Assembly (NCBI RefSeq): GCF_000750955.1
Contig: NZ_CCEJ010000004.1
Location: 124,001-188,000, forward strand
Direction: 5' to 3'
Length of the DNA: 64,000 bases
Source: Criblamydia sequanensis CRIB-18
GTDB lineage: Bacteria > Chlamydiota > Chlamydiia > Chlamydiales > Criblamydiaceae
Shown: piece by piece, positions 36,922-45,814 of the stretch
Numbering within the stretch: position 1 is the stretch's first letter
Layout: the number at the start of each line of letters is the position of its first letter
Program-made: the position numbers and the translations under genes
Notes under the pieces: generated by a model
Seen by the model: only the letters and a program-made list of their open reading frames with translations
Told to the model about the DNA's origin: nothing
Databases searched by the model: none

Positions 36922-37866
36922 TTATTGATATTCGGCAAGAAGTTCCAAATCAGATAGTCTCTCTATGGAAAGCGTGGGGCTTAAAACTCCAATTCGTTTA
37001 TTGAATCCGGCTAAAGTTTTGCCGGGTCCAATTTCAACAAAAAGATCTACCTGATTATCCCTCATGGTCTCAATAGACTGTTCCCAAAGCACAGAGGAGG
37101 TCACCTGTTTTATAAGGTTTGATTTAATCTCTTCAGGGCTCTTTGCGATAGCGCCTGTCACATTCATGACAAGTTCGCTTAACCCTTTTCGAAGCTGCAA
37201 AGCTTTAATATGCGGCTCGAGCCTATCTTCTGCAGACTTCATTAGAACGCTATGAAAAGCTCCGTGAACGCTTAAAGGTAAAATTCGTTTAGCCCCTTTT
37301 TGTTTAGCTAAATTCGAAACTTCTTCAACCCCGTCTAAAGTTCCGGAAATTACGATTTGGCCTGGGCAATTAAAATTGGCAAGGGAAACGCGTTTTTTTC
37401 TTCCAACCTCTTGAACGATACTTATAAGAATCGAGGGTTCTATGCCAAGAACGACTGCCATCGTGCCCTTTTCTTCCTCGCAAGCGTCATTCATATACCG
37501 TCCCCGTCTTTGAACGAGAGTGAGGGTTTCTTCAAAAGAAGAAAAGCTGCCTGCGTAAAGGGCGGTGTATTCCCCTAGACTTAAACCGGCTGTAAAAGCA
37601 GGGTCGAAATCTGGGAAAAGAAATTTTAAGGCCCTAAGAATGGCTGCACTCGCTATAAATATACCTGTTTGGCTATTTCTTGTTTGGACAAGGATATTTT
37701 CAGGCCCCCTTAAAATAATATCTGATATTTTTCGTCCCAAAATGTCGTCTGCTTCCTCAAAAGTTTCCCTTGAAACAGCATAATGTTCAAAAAAATCTTT
37801 AGCCATTCCGGGATATTGAGCGCCTTGGCCGGGAAATATAAAAGCAATTTTTTTTGCGCGTACCAT
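36922..37866 (-). CDS. fabD: Malonyl-CoA-[acyl-carrier-protein] transacylase
   Basis: 314 residues. Moves malonyl groups from CoA to ACP. Visible: IAFIFPGQGAQYPGMAKD at the N-terminus, nucleophile Ser in AGLSLGEYTALYAG, catalytic His in LSVHGAFHSVLM and the terminal FVEIGPGKTLAGFNKR. The length is typical. Starts 13 bases after fabH. Confidence 0.96.
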   Translation of the reverse strand: MVRAKKIAFIFPGQGAQYPGMAKDFFEHYAVSRETFEEADDILGRKISDIILRGPENILVQTRNSQTGIFIASAAILRALKFLFPDFDPAFTAGLSLGEYTALYAGSFSSFEETLTLVQRRGRYMNDACEEEKGTMAVVLGIEPSILISIVQEVGRKKRVSLANFNCPGQIVISGTLDGVEEVSNLAKQKGAKRILPLSVHGAFHSVLMKSAEDRLEPHIKALQLRKGLSELVMNVTGAIAKSPEEIKSNLIKQVTSSVLWEQSIETMRDNQVDLFVEIGPGKTLAGFNKRIGVLSPTLSIERLSDLELLAEYQ

Positions 37867-37879
37867 GATACCTAAAAAG

Positions 37880-38869
37880 TTAAATTTTTTTTAAGATGAT
37901 TGAGCCGAATGAAAGACCGGAGCCGATCCCTGTCAAAGCGATAAGATCTCCCCTTTCTAAAGGGTGTATAGACAAAAGATCATCTAAGGCAAGGCCAATA
38001 CTTGCAGCTGAAGTGTTTCCATGCTTATCTACTGTTTTCCAAACTTTCTCATCAGAAAGCCCGAACTGTTTTGCAAGAGCATCGATAATTCGAATATTAG
38101 CTTGGTGAGGGATGAAATAAGTTATATCATCTAGCTTAACTTTCGCCAGGCTTAAGCAAGTCTCTAAAGAGGAGCCCATTTTTCTTATCGCTTGTTTAAA
38201 AACTTCCGGGCCTTCCATAGATAAAAAATGCTTATCGGCAAGAACCGTTTCTTTTGTCGCAGGCTCCCTTGAGCCGCCGGCTGGAATTTTGATTAAGTGG
38301 CTTTGACTGCCATCAGATCCTAAAACAATTTGACCAATAGCCAGCCCCTCTCCCCCTTTTTCAATTAAAGCTGCGCTTGCGCCATCTCCAAAAAGAATGC
38401 AAGTGGCTCGGTCTTTATAATTTACAAGGCTCGACATTTTTTCTGCCGCGACAAAAAGAACTCTCTTTGCAAGATTTGCTTCAATATAGGCTTTAGCAGT
38501 GGATAGTCCATAAATATAGCCTGCGCAAGCCGCCCCGACATCCAAGCTTGCCGCATTAACCGCCCCTATTCCATGTTGAATAATGGAAGCTGTGCTTGGG
38601 GCGATGAAGTCAGGAGACATGGTGGCAACAATAATAAGGTCAATGTCTGAAGGAGCCAGGTTATTTTCATGAAGTAATTTTTTGCAGGCGGCAATCCCTA
38701 AATCAGAGGACGCTTGGCTGTTTTCGGCAATTCGCCTCTCTTTAATTCCTGTCCTTTGCTGGATCCAATCATCTGAGGTAGCAACCGTTTCTACAAGCTC
38801 ATGATTGGTAAGGATTCTTTCAGGCAGGAAGGAACTAATGTATTTTATAGTCGCTTGCTGATTATTCAC
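37880..38869 (-). CDS. fabH: 3-oxoacyl-[acyl-carrier-protein] synthase III
   Basis: 329 residues from a GTG at 38869; the frame stays open to a TTG at 38923 but the extra 18 residues are not typical of FabH. It condenses acetyl-CoA with malonyl-ACP to start fatty acids. The catalytic triad is visible: Cys in DVGAACAGYIYGL, His in FIPHQANIRIIDA, Asn in KHGNTSAASIGLAL. First gene of the fab operon, divergent from recR, as in Chlamydia. Confidence 0.95.
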   Translation of the reverse strand: MNNQQATIKYISSFLPERILTNHELVETVATSDDWIQQRTGIKERRIAENSQASSDLGIAACKKLLHENNLAPSDIDLIIVATMSPDFIAPSTASIIQHGIGAVNAASLDVGAACAGYIYGLSTAKAYIEANLAKRVLFVAAEKMSSLVNYKDRATCILFGDGASAALIEKGGEGLAIGQIVLGSDGSQSHLIKIPAGGSREPATKETVLADKHFLSMEGPEVFKQAIRKMGSSLETCLSLAKVKLDDITYFIPHQANIRIIDALAKQFGLSDEKVWKTVDKHGNTSAASIGLALDDLLSIHPLERGDLIALTGIGSGLSFGSIILKKI

Positions 38870-39073
38870 TCTAAAATAAAGCCTTATTTTTAGATTCTCC
38901 AAATCAAGAAGAGAACCCGTCAAGTTTTTAAAAACAAAAGAAAGTCTAACATAAGATTCTGAAAATGCAAAGCGGTTTCAAATCTTTAGTTCCTTCTAGA
39001 ATTAAAAATTCTTGTATCCATTGCAACCACTTGAAAAGTTATTGCAAAAAGAAATATTTTAATAAAATTTTCA

Positions 39074-39102
39074 TCGACGGCAGTCGGTAAAGTCGCTATA
39101 CT
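39074..39102 (+). promoter_or_regulatory. Putative promoter of recR with almost no leader
   Basis: TCGACG, a 17-base spacer and TATACT. Transcription would begin about five bases before the recR ATG at 39114, and no ribosome binding site is visible there, so the mRNA may be leaderless. Confidence 0.4.
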
Positions 39103-39113
39103 CTTAATTTTTT

Positions 39114-39740
39114 ATGCCGAGGTTTAATTTGTCTCTTAAATCATCCATTTATCCGGACGCCTTATTGGCCCTAATGGCGGAATTAAAAAAATTTCCCGGC
39201 GTCGGAAACAAAACTGCCGAGCGTTATGCAATTGATCTTTTAGATTGGAAAAAAGAGGAACTCGCTCTCTTTGCAAAACTTTTGCATACCCTTAAAGAAG
39301 AGGTCAAACTTTGCAAACGCTGCGGCTGTCTTGAAAGAAACGGATCTTGCCCTTATTGCGATTCTGAGAGAATAAATTCCGGGTTTCTTTGTGTGACAGC
39401 TTCTATTCGAGATGTGATTGCCATCGAATCTATTGGTATTTTTAAAGGTTGCTATCATGTGATTGGCGGGCTTCTCTCCCCGCTTCAAGGCAAAGGCCCG
39501 GACTCGCTTGGGATTAACTCTTTAAAATCAAGACTTGAAAATGAAAAAATCGACGAACTTGTCATAGCCTTTGATCCCACAATTGAGGGGGATGCGACAG
39601 CCCTTTTTCTAAAAAGGGAACTTTCATCATTAGTTCCTACAATTTCTAGATTAGCTCTTGGACTTCCCATGGGAAGCAGTTTAAATTATATTGACGGAGG
39701 GACCCTTTCCCAGGCCTTTTCAAGGCGTAATTCCTTTTAA
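39114..39740 (+). CDS. recR: Recombination mediator protein RecR
   Basis: 208 residues against about 200 for the family. Helps load RecA on gapped DNA with RecO/RecF. The N-terminal helix-hairpin-helix (LKKFPGVGNKTAERYAI), the four-cysteine zinc site (CKRCGCLERNGSCPYC) and the Toprim domain (VIGGLLSPLQG, IAFDPTIEGDATALFL, ISRLALGLPMGSSLNYID) are in order. Divergent from fabH and upstream of bamA, as in Chlamydia. Confidence 0.95.
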   Translation: MPRFNLSLKSSIYPDALLALMAELKKFPGVGNKTAERYAIDLLDWKKEELALFAKLLHTLKEEVKLCKRCGCLERNGSCPYCDSERINSGFLCVTASIRDVIAIESIGIFKGCYHVIGGLLSPLQGKGPDSLGINSLKSRLENEKIDELVIAFDPTIEGDATALFLKRELSSLVPTISRLALGLPMGSSLNYIDGGTLSQAFSRRNSF

Positions 39741-39796
39741 GAAAAAAAGAAGGCTGAAGCTGCATAACTTCAAAAGTTAAAGTTAACTTTAGAAGC

Positions 39797-39826
39797 TTGC
39801 ATAAATTGTAATGATTTCCCTATGAT
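39797..39826 (+). promoter_or_regulatory. Putative promoter of the bamA-skp-lpxD operon
   Basis: TTGCAT, an 18-base spacer and TATGAT, about 205 bases before bamA. The 291-base recR-bamA gap shows nothing else I can name. Confidence 0.35.
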
Positions 39827-40031
39827 GAGGTGCCGTTTTTCGAATGATCGCATAAGAAACTTCAAAAGACAATTATGCCAAGTGGCAAAACGACCTAAAG
39901 CAAACGTACGTGATCTTAGAATGAAAAAGTCATAAGCCTGTAAAGGATATAAAATAATAATGAATTTCATTTCGATTCCGCGTTTATTGCAAAACCAGAC
40001 CTAAGACAGAAAACTTTGAAATAGGAAGCTC

Positions 40032-42398
40032 ATGAAGCTCTCGTCATTTCTTTTTTTATTCCTATCGCTTGTGGGATTTACTTTAACAAATTCTTTAGTT
40101 GCAGCTCCTGTTATTTATGAAAATCAGCTGATTGAACGGGTTGAAATTCAAATTGGAGGAGGCTTATTCTCTGAATACCAAGAGTCTCTTGCCAGAAGCC
40201 GCATGAAAACGAAAGAAGGCGCTTTGTTTTCACAAGCTGATTTTGATAAGGATCTAAAAGCTCTTTCACTAGATTTTGATCGCATCGAACCCATTATTTC
40301 TTCATGCGAAGACAGGCTATCAATAATTCTTCACCTATGGCCCAAACCCCGTATTCGTACTATCACAATACAAGGAAACTGCAAAGTCCGGGAATCTGAT
40401 TTAAGAAAAGAATTAGCCATCTCTTGCGGCAGCATCTTTGATAGGCAAACCTTTAACAAAGCCTTCAATAAACTAAAACTTTTCTACATTCAGCAAGGCT
40501 ATTACGAATCTGAGTTAAGCTATTCGGCAAGCTATATCGAATCTTGCAATGAAGTGGATGTGACAGTTTTTATCGAAGAAGGACGATCAGGAAGGGTAAG
40601 TGAAATTAAGTTTCATTGCTTTACCTCTGATGAAATTGATGAAGTCACTGATTTAATGATTACTAAAAGGCACAATCTATTCTCCTTTTTTACAGGAGAA
40701 GGCATTTTCCATGAGGAAGCGATCGAGCAAGATAAATTGGTAATCTTGAATTATTTGCAAAATAAAGGTTATGCCGATGCCGCAGTTGACATCAATGTCT
40801 TTGAACCTTCTTGCGGCGGACGGATTATCGTCGATATTACAGCAGATAAGGGACCAAGATACACTTTTGGAGAAGTTACTTTAGAAGGCAATACCCTCTT
40901 TTGCGATGAAGAAATTCTATCCCTTCTAGCTTTTAGAAAAGGCAGCACTTATTCTCCCGAAGCTTTACGCATCACCATGGAAAGATTGACAAATCTATAT
41001 GGTAAAAAAGGGTATATAGACAACTACGTCAACTTTCTTACCAAGCTTGAAGAAGACTGCGAAGTATATTCAATCCACATCACAATAGATGAGGGTGAAA
41101 AGTATCGAGTGGGTCTTATAAAAGTTTTTGGAAACTGTTCGACGCAATCAAGCGTCATTCTCCATGAAACGCTGCTTGTTCCGGGTGAAATATTTAACCT
41201 CGAGAGACTTGCTAAAACAGAACAGCGTTTAAGGAATATCGGCTATTTTAAAAATGTGAACGTCTATGCCGTAAGAAGCGAGGATTTTGATTCTTGCTTG
41301 GGCGATAATTATAGGGATGTTCACATTGAAGTAGAAGAGATGTCCACTGGACACTTTGGAGCCTTCTTTGGTTTCAGTACCGTTGAGAATTTCTTTGGAG
41401 GTTTTAATCTCACGGAGCGCAATTTTAATTCAGGCGGCTTTTATAATTATAAATATGACGGGATGAGAGCTTTTAGAGGCGGTGGAGAATTTGTAAATTT
41501 CACTGCCATGTTCGGTATCAAAAGCACAAGTTATAAACTCTCTTATGTTAAACCTCACTTCATGGATACCAATTGGAGCGTGGGTTGCGATTTTGAAAAA
41601 AGCTATACCCGTTATATTTCTAACGACTATTCGATCCAAGCCGCAGGCTATAACCTCCATGCCTTTTATGATTTAAATGCTTTTATGCGTACCGGTTTTC
41701 ACTATAGAATCCGAAAATCGGATGTCAATGTTCATGGATGTGTGCCCCCTTCTTTGCAAAAGCAAGCAGACCATGCCGGCTTAATTTCTGCTGTCGGCGG
41801 AACTCTTATTTATGATTCTACAGATAGCTCTCTTAGGCCAACTAATGGAACAAAATCGAGGCTTCTTGGGGAGTTTGCAGGCGTTGGAGGCGATGTTCAA
41901 TTCTTAAATGTCGGCTATTTAAACACCTACTATTGGCAAGTAAACAAAAGAGGCGTTTTAAAAATCCGTTTTGATTTCCGATTTATCCAACCGGTCTTTG
42001 AATCAGACTTTGGACATGTGCCGCTCGACGAAAGAATCTTTTTAGGCGGCGACAACGAAATCCGTGGATACCGTCCCTTCCGCTTGGGTGAAAAGTACAC
42101 TAATAAAGACGGCAAAGAATCAGATGACCCGGAGGGCGGTATTTCAATGCAGCTCTTCTCTTATGAATACCAGCACCGTATCTTCTCAAGATTGGATGCC
42201 TTTGTTTTCTGCGATGCAGGCTTTTTGTCCACAGACACCTGGACATTTGGTGTTCCATGGACTTCCGTAGGTTGCGGTATTCGTCTTCAAGTGTTTGAAA
42301 GCGGGCCTCCTTTAATGGTTGGCTTCGGCTATCCGATCAACCCAAGAGATGATACAGATATTAAACGATTCTTCTTCAATATCGGTGGTAAATTTTAA
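40032..42398 (+). CDS. bamA: Outer membrane protein assembly factor BamA (Omp85)
   Basis: 788 residues, the size of chlamydial Omp85. Inserts beta-barrel proteins in the outer membrane. A signal peptide (FLFLFLSLVGFTLTNSLVAA) is followed by POTRA repeats from about residue 105 (PRIRTITIQGNCKVRESDLR; YTFGEVTLEGNTLF; KYRVGLIKVFGNCST) and a C-terminal 16-strand barrel with DERIFLGGDNEIRGYRPF, which contains the barrel-lumen R-G-Y motif. It ends in phenylalanine, as barrel proteins do. AGGAAG precedes the ATG. The cysteine content is high, usual for chlamydial envelopes that rely on disulfides. Confidence 0.96.
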   Translation: MKLSSFLFLFLSLVGFTLTNSLVAAPVIYENQLIERVEIQIGGGLFSEYQESLARSRMKTKEGALFSQADFDKDLKALSLDFDRIEPIISSCEDRLSIILHLWPKPRIRTITIQGNCKVRESDLRKELAISCGSIFDRQTFNKAFNKLKLFYIQQGYYESELSYSASYIESCNEVDVTVFIEEGRSGRVSEIKFHCFTSDEIDEVTDLMITKRHNLFSFFTGEGIFHEEAIEQDKLVILNYLQNKGYADAAVDINVFEPSCGGRIIVDITADKGPRYTFGEVTLEGNTLFCDEEILSLLAFRKGSTYSPEALRITMERLTNLYGKKGYIDNYVNFLTKLEEDCEVYSIHITIDEGEKYRVGLIKVFGNCSTQSSVILHETLLVPGEIFNLERLAKTEQRLRNIGYFKNVNVYAVRSEDFDSCLGDNYRDVHIEVEEMSTGHFGAFFGFSTVENFFGGFNLTERNFNSGGFYNYKYDGMRAFRGGGEFVNFTAMFGIKSTSYKLSYVKPHFMDTNWSVGCDFEKSYTRYISNDYSIQAAGYNLHAFYDLNAFMRTGFHYRIRKSDVNVHGCVPPSLQKQADHAGLISAVGGTLIYDSTDSSLRPTNGTKSRLLGEFAGVGGDVQFLNVGYLNTYYWQVNKRGVLKIRFDFRFIQPVFESDFGHVPLDERIFLGGDNEIRGYRPFRLGEKYTNKDGKESDDPEGGISMQLFSYEYQHRIFSRLDAFVFCDAGFLSTDTWTFGVPWTSVGCGIRLQVFESGPPLMVGFGYPINPRDDTDIKRFFFNIGGKF

Positions 42399-42418
42399 AC
42401 TCGGATGCATTACAAGAG

Positions 42419-42438
42419 GGGCGTAAAACAATACGCCC
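42419..42438 (+). terminator. Hairpin between bamA and skp
   Basis: Arms GGGCGTA and TACGCCC with a six-base loop, followed by TTTAAAAGTTTTTT. It could be a partial terminator or attenuator that lowers readthrough into skp-lpxD. Confidence 0.5.
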
Positions 42439-42498
42439 TTTAAAAGTTTTTTAAAAAACGAAGCGCTCTAAGGGGCATTCTCTAACAGGAGTTTTATT

Positions 42499-43062
42499 AT
42501 GAAAGATTGGAAAAAAAGTAAAAAAGCCTTTTTCACTTATCTAACGCTCGCTTTGCTTTGCATCGCTCCGTTTACTGCAAGTGCTGCAGAAAACCGCTCC
42601 CTTCAACGTGTCGGAGTTTTGAATTTTAAAGAATGTGTTGAAAAATCAAAGCTTGGCAAACAAGAACAATCCACATTCGAATCTCTAAAAAAACAAGCTG
42701 AACAGATCATGATCCAGCGTGAAAAAGACATTAGTGAAGTCGCAGCTAAATTAAATGACGCCGATTATTTAGAAAGCTTAAGCCGAGAAGCGGAAGCTGA
42801 ATTAAGACATAAATATAAAACAATCAGCCAAGAAATTGCCCAGCAACAGCAGCAGCTTTATCAAACTTTGACTCAAGCAAACTATAAGATTTTACAAAAA
42901 TTGACAGATGAAGCTAATAAAGCAGCAAAAGTTGTGGCTCAAAGAGAAAATTTAGATATGGTTTTTAATGATGAATCCACCTATTTTTTTGCTAATCGCT
43001 TGGACATCACAAACTTGATCATCAATGAAATGGATGCTTCTTTAAGCAACGAGCAGCCATAA
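42499..43062 (+). CDS. skp: OmpH/Skp-like periplasmic chaperone
   Basis: 187 residues. A signal peptide ending near AFTASAAE-type residues (FTASAAENRS) is followed by VGVLNFKECVEKSKLGKQE and a long charged coiled coil, the tentacle of Skp. It holds unfolded outer-membrane proteins on their way to BamA, which is encoded just upstream. AGGAG precedes the ATG. The order bamA-skp-lpxD is shared with Chlamydia and many Gram-negatives. Confidence 0.92.
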   Translation: MKDWKKSKKAFFTYLTLALLCIAPFTASAAENRSLQRVGVLNFKECVEKSKLGKQEQSTFESLKKQAEQIMIQREKDISEVAAKLNDADYLESLSREAEAELRHKYKTISQEIAQQQQQLYQTLTQANYKILQKLTDEANKAAKVVAQRENLDMVFNDESTYFFANRLDITNLIINEMDASLSNEQP

Positions 43063-43088
43063 ATAAAAAGGAAAGGGCATCCCTCACC

Positions 43089-44147
43089 ATGAAAGATGAA
43101 TATCTTTTAGAAGACATTGCTGCATTGACAAAAGCCTCTCTTCATGGTGATCCAAAGCTTGTTATTAAAGGCATTTCTGATTTAGGAAGCGCCGAAGAGT
43201 CGGATGTCTCTTTCCTTGCAAATCCAAAATACGCAAAGCTTCTTTCCGCTTCAAAGGCCGGGGCGATTTTTGTTCCCCCGACTCTTGCTCCCATACCGAA
43301 CATGAATTTTCTTGTTGTAGAAAACCCATCGAAAGCTTTTCAGGTGATTGCCGAGCTGATTATGAAAAATCGGCCCATGCAAAGCGGTTTTCAAGGCGTT
43401 CACAAAACTGCTGTCATTCATCCCGAGGCCAAAATCGGCGAACATGTCATTATTGGACCTAACGCTGTCATCGATGCCAAAGCCATTATTGGAGATCATT
43501 CTGAAATAGGTCCCGGTTGCTTTATAGGTGCAAGCTCAATTATTGGGCAAAACACTAAGTTACATGCTAATGTTACGGTTCGAGAAGGCTGCTTTATTGG
43601 CAATAGAGTGATTATACAGCCGGGGGCTGTGATTGGCTCTTGCGGGTTTGGGTATACCACCACACCTCAGGGGCATCATGAAAAATTGAATCAAATAGGT
43701 TCGGTTTTGATTGAAGATGACGTTGAAATAGGGGCCAATACGACAATTGATAGAGCTCGTTTTAAGTCCACACGGATTGGCAAAGGTTCAAAAATTGATA
43801 ACCTTGTCATGATCGCTCATGGTGTAAAAATAGGTGAAAATAATTTACTTGTGGCTCAGTCCGGGATTGCAGGTTCTTCAGAAACCGGAAACAATGTCAT
43901 TCTCGCCGGACAATCGGGGGTCGTTGGCCATGTAAGCTTAGGGGATGGCGTTATTATAGCCGCGCAAACAGGGGTTTCAAAATCCATTAAGGAAAAAGGT
44001 TCCTATAGCAGCGGTTTTCCGGCGATGCCTGTGCTTGACTTTAACAAAATGGCAGTTCACTTAAGACGGCTTGGCGACTATGTTGAAAAAATCAAGGATC
44101 ATGAAAAAAGAATTCTTGATTTGGAAGAAACTATTTCTAATAATTAG
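43089..44147 (+). CDS. lpxD: UDP-3-O-(3-hydroxymyristoyl)glucosamine N-acyltransferase
   Basis: 352 residues. Third step of lipid A synthesis: N-acylation of the glucosamine from acyl-ACP. An N-terminal uridine-binding domain (VSFLANPKYAKLLSASKAGAI) is followed by a left-handed beta-helix of hexapeptide repeats (AKIGEHVIIGPNAVIDAKA) and a C-terminal helix. The catalytic-region His is in NLVMIAHGVKIGENN. Its last four bases overlap the convergent gene. Confidence 0.95.
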   Translation: MKDEYLLEDIAALTKASLHGDPKLVIKGISDLGSAEESDVSFLANPKYAKLLSASKAGAIFVPPTLAPIPNMNFLVVENPSKAFQVIAELIMKNRPMQSGFQGVHKTAVIHPEAKIGEHVIIGPNAVIDAKAIIGDHSEIGPGCFIGASSIIGQNTKLHANVTVREGCFIGNRVIIQPGAVIGSCGFGYTTTPQGHHEKLNQIGSVLIEDDVEIGANTTIDRARFKSTRIGKGSKIDNLVMIAHGVKIGENNLLVAQSGIAGSSETGNNVILAGQSGVVGHVSLGDGVIIAAQTGVSKSIKEKGSYSSGFPAMPVLDFNKMAVHLRRLGDYVEKIKDHEKRILDLEETISNN

Positions 44148-44962
44148 TTTCTAACAAGCGTATCCAAGTAGCCTTGACCTTTGATATTTTCAACAGCTTG
44201 CTTTATCGCTTGAGCATCTTCCCTGTCTTTTTTATCATTCCAACCATAGCCTAGTTTGAATAGAAAAACTCCACCCGCTGCCAAGCCTAAAAGCAGCCCG
44301 GCGCCCATAAAAGGGTAAGATGCAAAAATAGCGCCAATAAGTGCAAAAGCTGCTGCTGCAACCAAGGCTGCTGTCAGCACTAACTTAAAAACGGCATTGG
44401 TTTTAATTCTTGAAAAAATGCTGTCTCGTTTTTCGGCAATCTTTTTTAAATTGTCAACGTAGGGTCCCGCTTGGCCTGTTAAATCTGTCGCTTCAACATA
44501 AGATAAATCAGACGAATATTTTTTATTATAAGCGATCTCTTGGCCGGTCTCATCTAAATGATTTAGGGCGCTGCCCACATGAAAAATTGCAAAACCTCCA
44601 AAAATCGCTGAGCATAACCCAACAAGAATGCGAAGCCCGCCGCTTGGTTTATCCTCATCTTCTTTTCTTCCGTATTGTCCCTCTCTATAATGATGAACAT
44701 GATGGACCGTTTGGATGGCAGGGCTAAGTAAACCAAAGGGGGTGCCAAAATTGTAGTTATTGACATGAACATGACCCATACGGCGGCCGTCTTGATCAGC
44801 CCCATATTCCTTTGGCTCTAGAATCTGCTTTGCAAGCTTTGCAGAGGATTGAATGTAATTTTCAAAATGGGTTGAAAAATTTCGTTTTGGAAGAGGAGCC
44901 GGTTTAACTTCATAGCTTGCAAAAAGGGCAGGTTCGCCGTGAGTTGGGTTCATATATTGCAT
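44144..44962 (-). CDS. Hypothetical membrane protein with two hydrophobic regions
   Basis: 272 residues; GGAG lies seven bases before the ATG. The first 115 residues are soluble. Hydrophobic stretches at about 120-140 (LRILVGLCSAIFGGFAIF) and 195-245 (LVLTAALVAAAAFALIGAI, AGLLLGLAAGGVFLFKLGY) give three or four spans. Between them is a charged helical loop. This bilobed hydrophobic layout is seen in many chlamydial inclusion-membrane proteins, but I have no direct evidence for that location. The position between lpxD and pdhC is held by an unnamed gene in Chlamydia too. Confidence 0.7.
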   Translation of the reverse strand: MQYMNPTHGEPALFASYEVKPAPLPKRNFSTHFENYIQSSAKLAKQILEPKEYGADQDGRRMGHVHVNNYNFGTPFGLLSPAIQTVHHVHHYREGQYGRKEDEDKPSGGLRILVGLCSAIFGGFAIFHVGSALNHLDETGQEIAYNKKYSSDLSYVEATDLTGQAGPYVDNLKKIAEKRDSIFSRIKTNAVFKLVLTAALVAAAAFALIGAIFASYPFMGAGLLLGLAAGGVFLFKLGYGWNDKKDREDAQAIKQAVENIKGQGYLDTLVRN

Positions 44963-45130
44963 TTAGGGCTCCAAATTTTTGAATAGTTAATACTTTTTCT
45001 ATTTTCCAAGTGATTCTATAGGGTTGAGATTAAAAAAAAGTTAAACTTATAATAAGAAATCATTAAGATTTATTTTTAATTAAAATCAGAAAAATAGTAT
45101 TTTAAAAATAAAATATAGTTTAGCTTTGTT

Positions 45131-45796
45131 ATGGTTCCCATAGAGATTTATTTACAAATAGCCCAATTTTGTAGTTTTTCAGAATTACTAAATGTTAGGC
45201 TTGTAAGAAAAAACTGGAACTGCCTGGCGGTTGGGTTTTATTTCGCTCAAATTGAAGAAGTTAGAAAAATCTGTTTACTCATCCAATCGCTAAAGGAAAG
45301 ACTTGAACACATCAAAGAAATTTCAAAACTTGAACTCTCATTTGATGAGGGTGCCATTGCCCGATTTTTTAGGGTTCGGGTTTTAGAGCTTCCAATGGGG
45401 TCTCTATCCCAGCCTCCCTATCTAGAAAATTTTAAACGAAAGGTCTTAACACGCCTATTCGCCCGCAACCTTTTTCCTCATAAAATAAGGGTTATTGTAG
45501 AAAGGAAATTCAAGGAAGAATTGACTTTTTTAAAAAACAACCCTGTATTTCTTGAAAAACTAAGAGAAAAATTCATTAAAGAATACCCTCAGCTGACAAG
45601 AGACTACTCCTGTATTTTTGCTTTCATCTCAACTCAAATGGATGAAAAAGAAGCTCTAACCCATATAGAAAAAACAAACAGTGAGCTTGAGGCGCAAGGA
45701 TTAAAAAAAGAATCTCTGATTGTTCGAAAATATGTTTTAAGAAGAGTTCTTTCTGAAGTCTTGCGAAAAAAAAATAAGCCTCTTAACAATAATTAG
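45131..45796 (+). CDS. Small F-box-like protein
   Basis: 221 residues. The first 40 residues (VPIEIYLQIAQFCSFSELL, then VRLVRKNWNCLA) fit the F-box pattern of a Pro-x-Glu-Ile helix, a hydrophobic second helix and a V-x-K-x-W ending. The rest is helical, charged and basic, with no WD40 or leucine-rich repeat. It lacks the KRx[KR]ID linker of the WD40 cluster. If real, it is another candidate to bind host Skp1, with an unfamiliar C-terminal domain. The alternative is a chance helical match. Convergent with pdhC. Confidence 0.65.
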   Translation: MVPIEIYLQIAQFCSFSELLNVRLVRKNWNCLAVGFYFAQIEEVRKICLLIQSLKERLEHIKEISKLELSFDEGAIARFFRVRVLELPMGSLSQPPYLENFKRKVLTRLFARNLFPHKIRVIVERKFKEELTFLKNNPVFLEKLREKFIKEYPQLTRDYSCIFAFISTQMDEKEALTHIEKTNSELEAQGLKKESLIVRKYVLRRVLSEVLRKKNKPLNNN

Positions 45797-45806
45797 AAAA
45801 GAGGCT
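45777..45806. terminator. Terminator between convergent F-box-like gene and pdhC
   Basis: Arms AGCCTCTT and AAGAGGCT with a 14-base loop, overlapping the end of the F-box-like gene and followed by TGTATTTTCTT. Confidence 0.5.
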
Positions 45807-45814
45807 GTATTTTC

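Noticed and set aside
39770-39970. 66-codon minus-strand frame between recR and bamA
   Set aside because: No ribosome site, no family pattern, and it overlaps the likely bamA leader.
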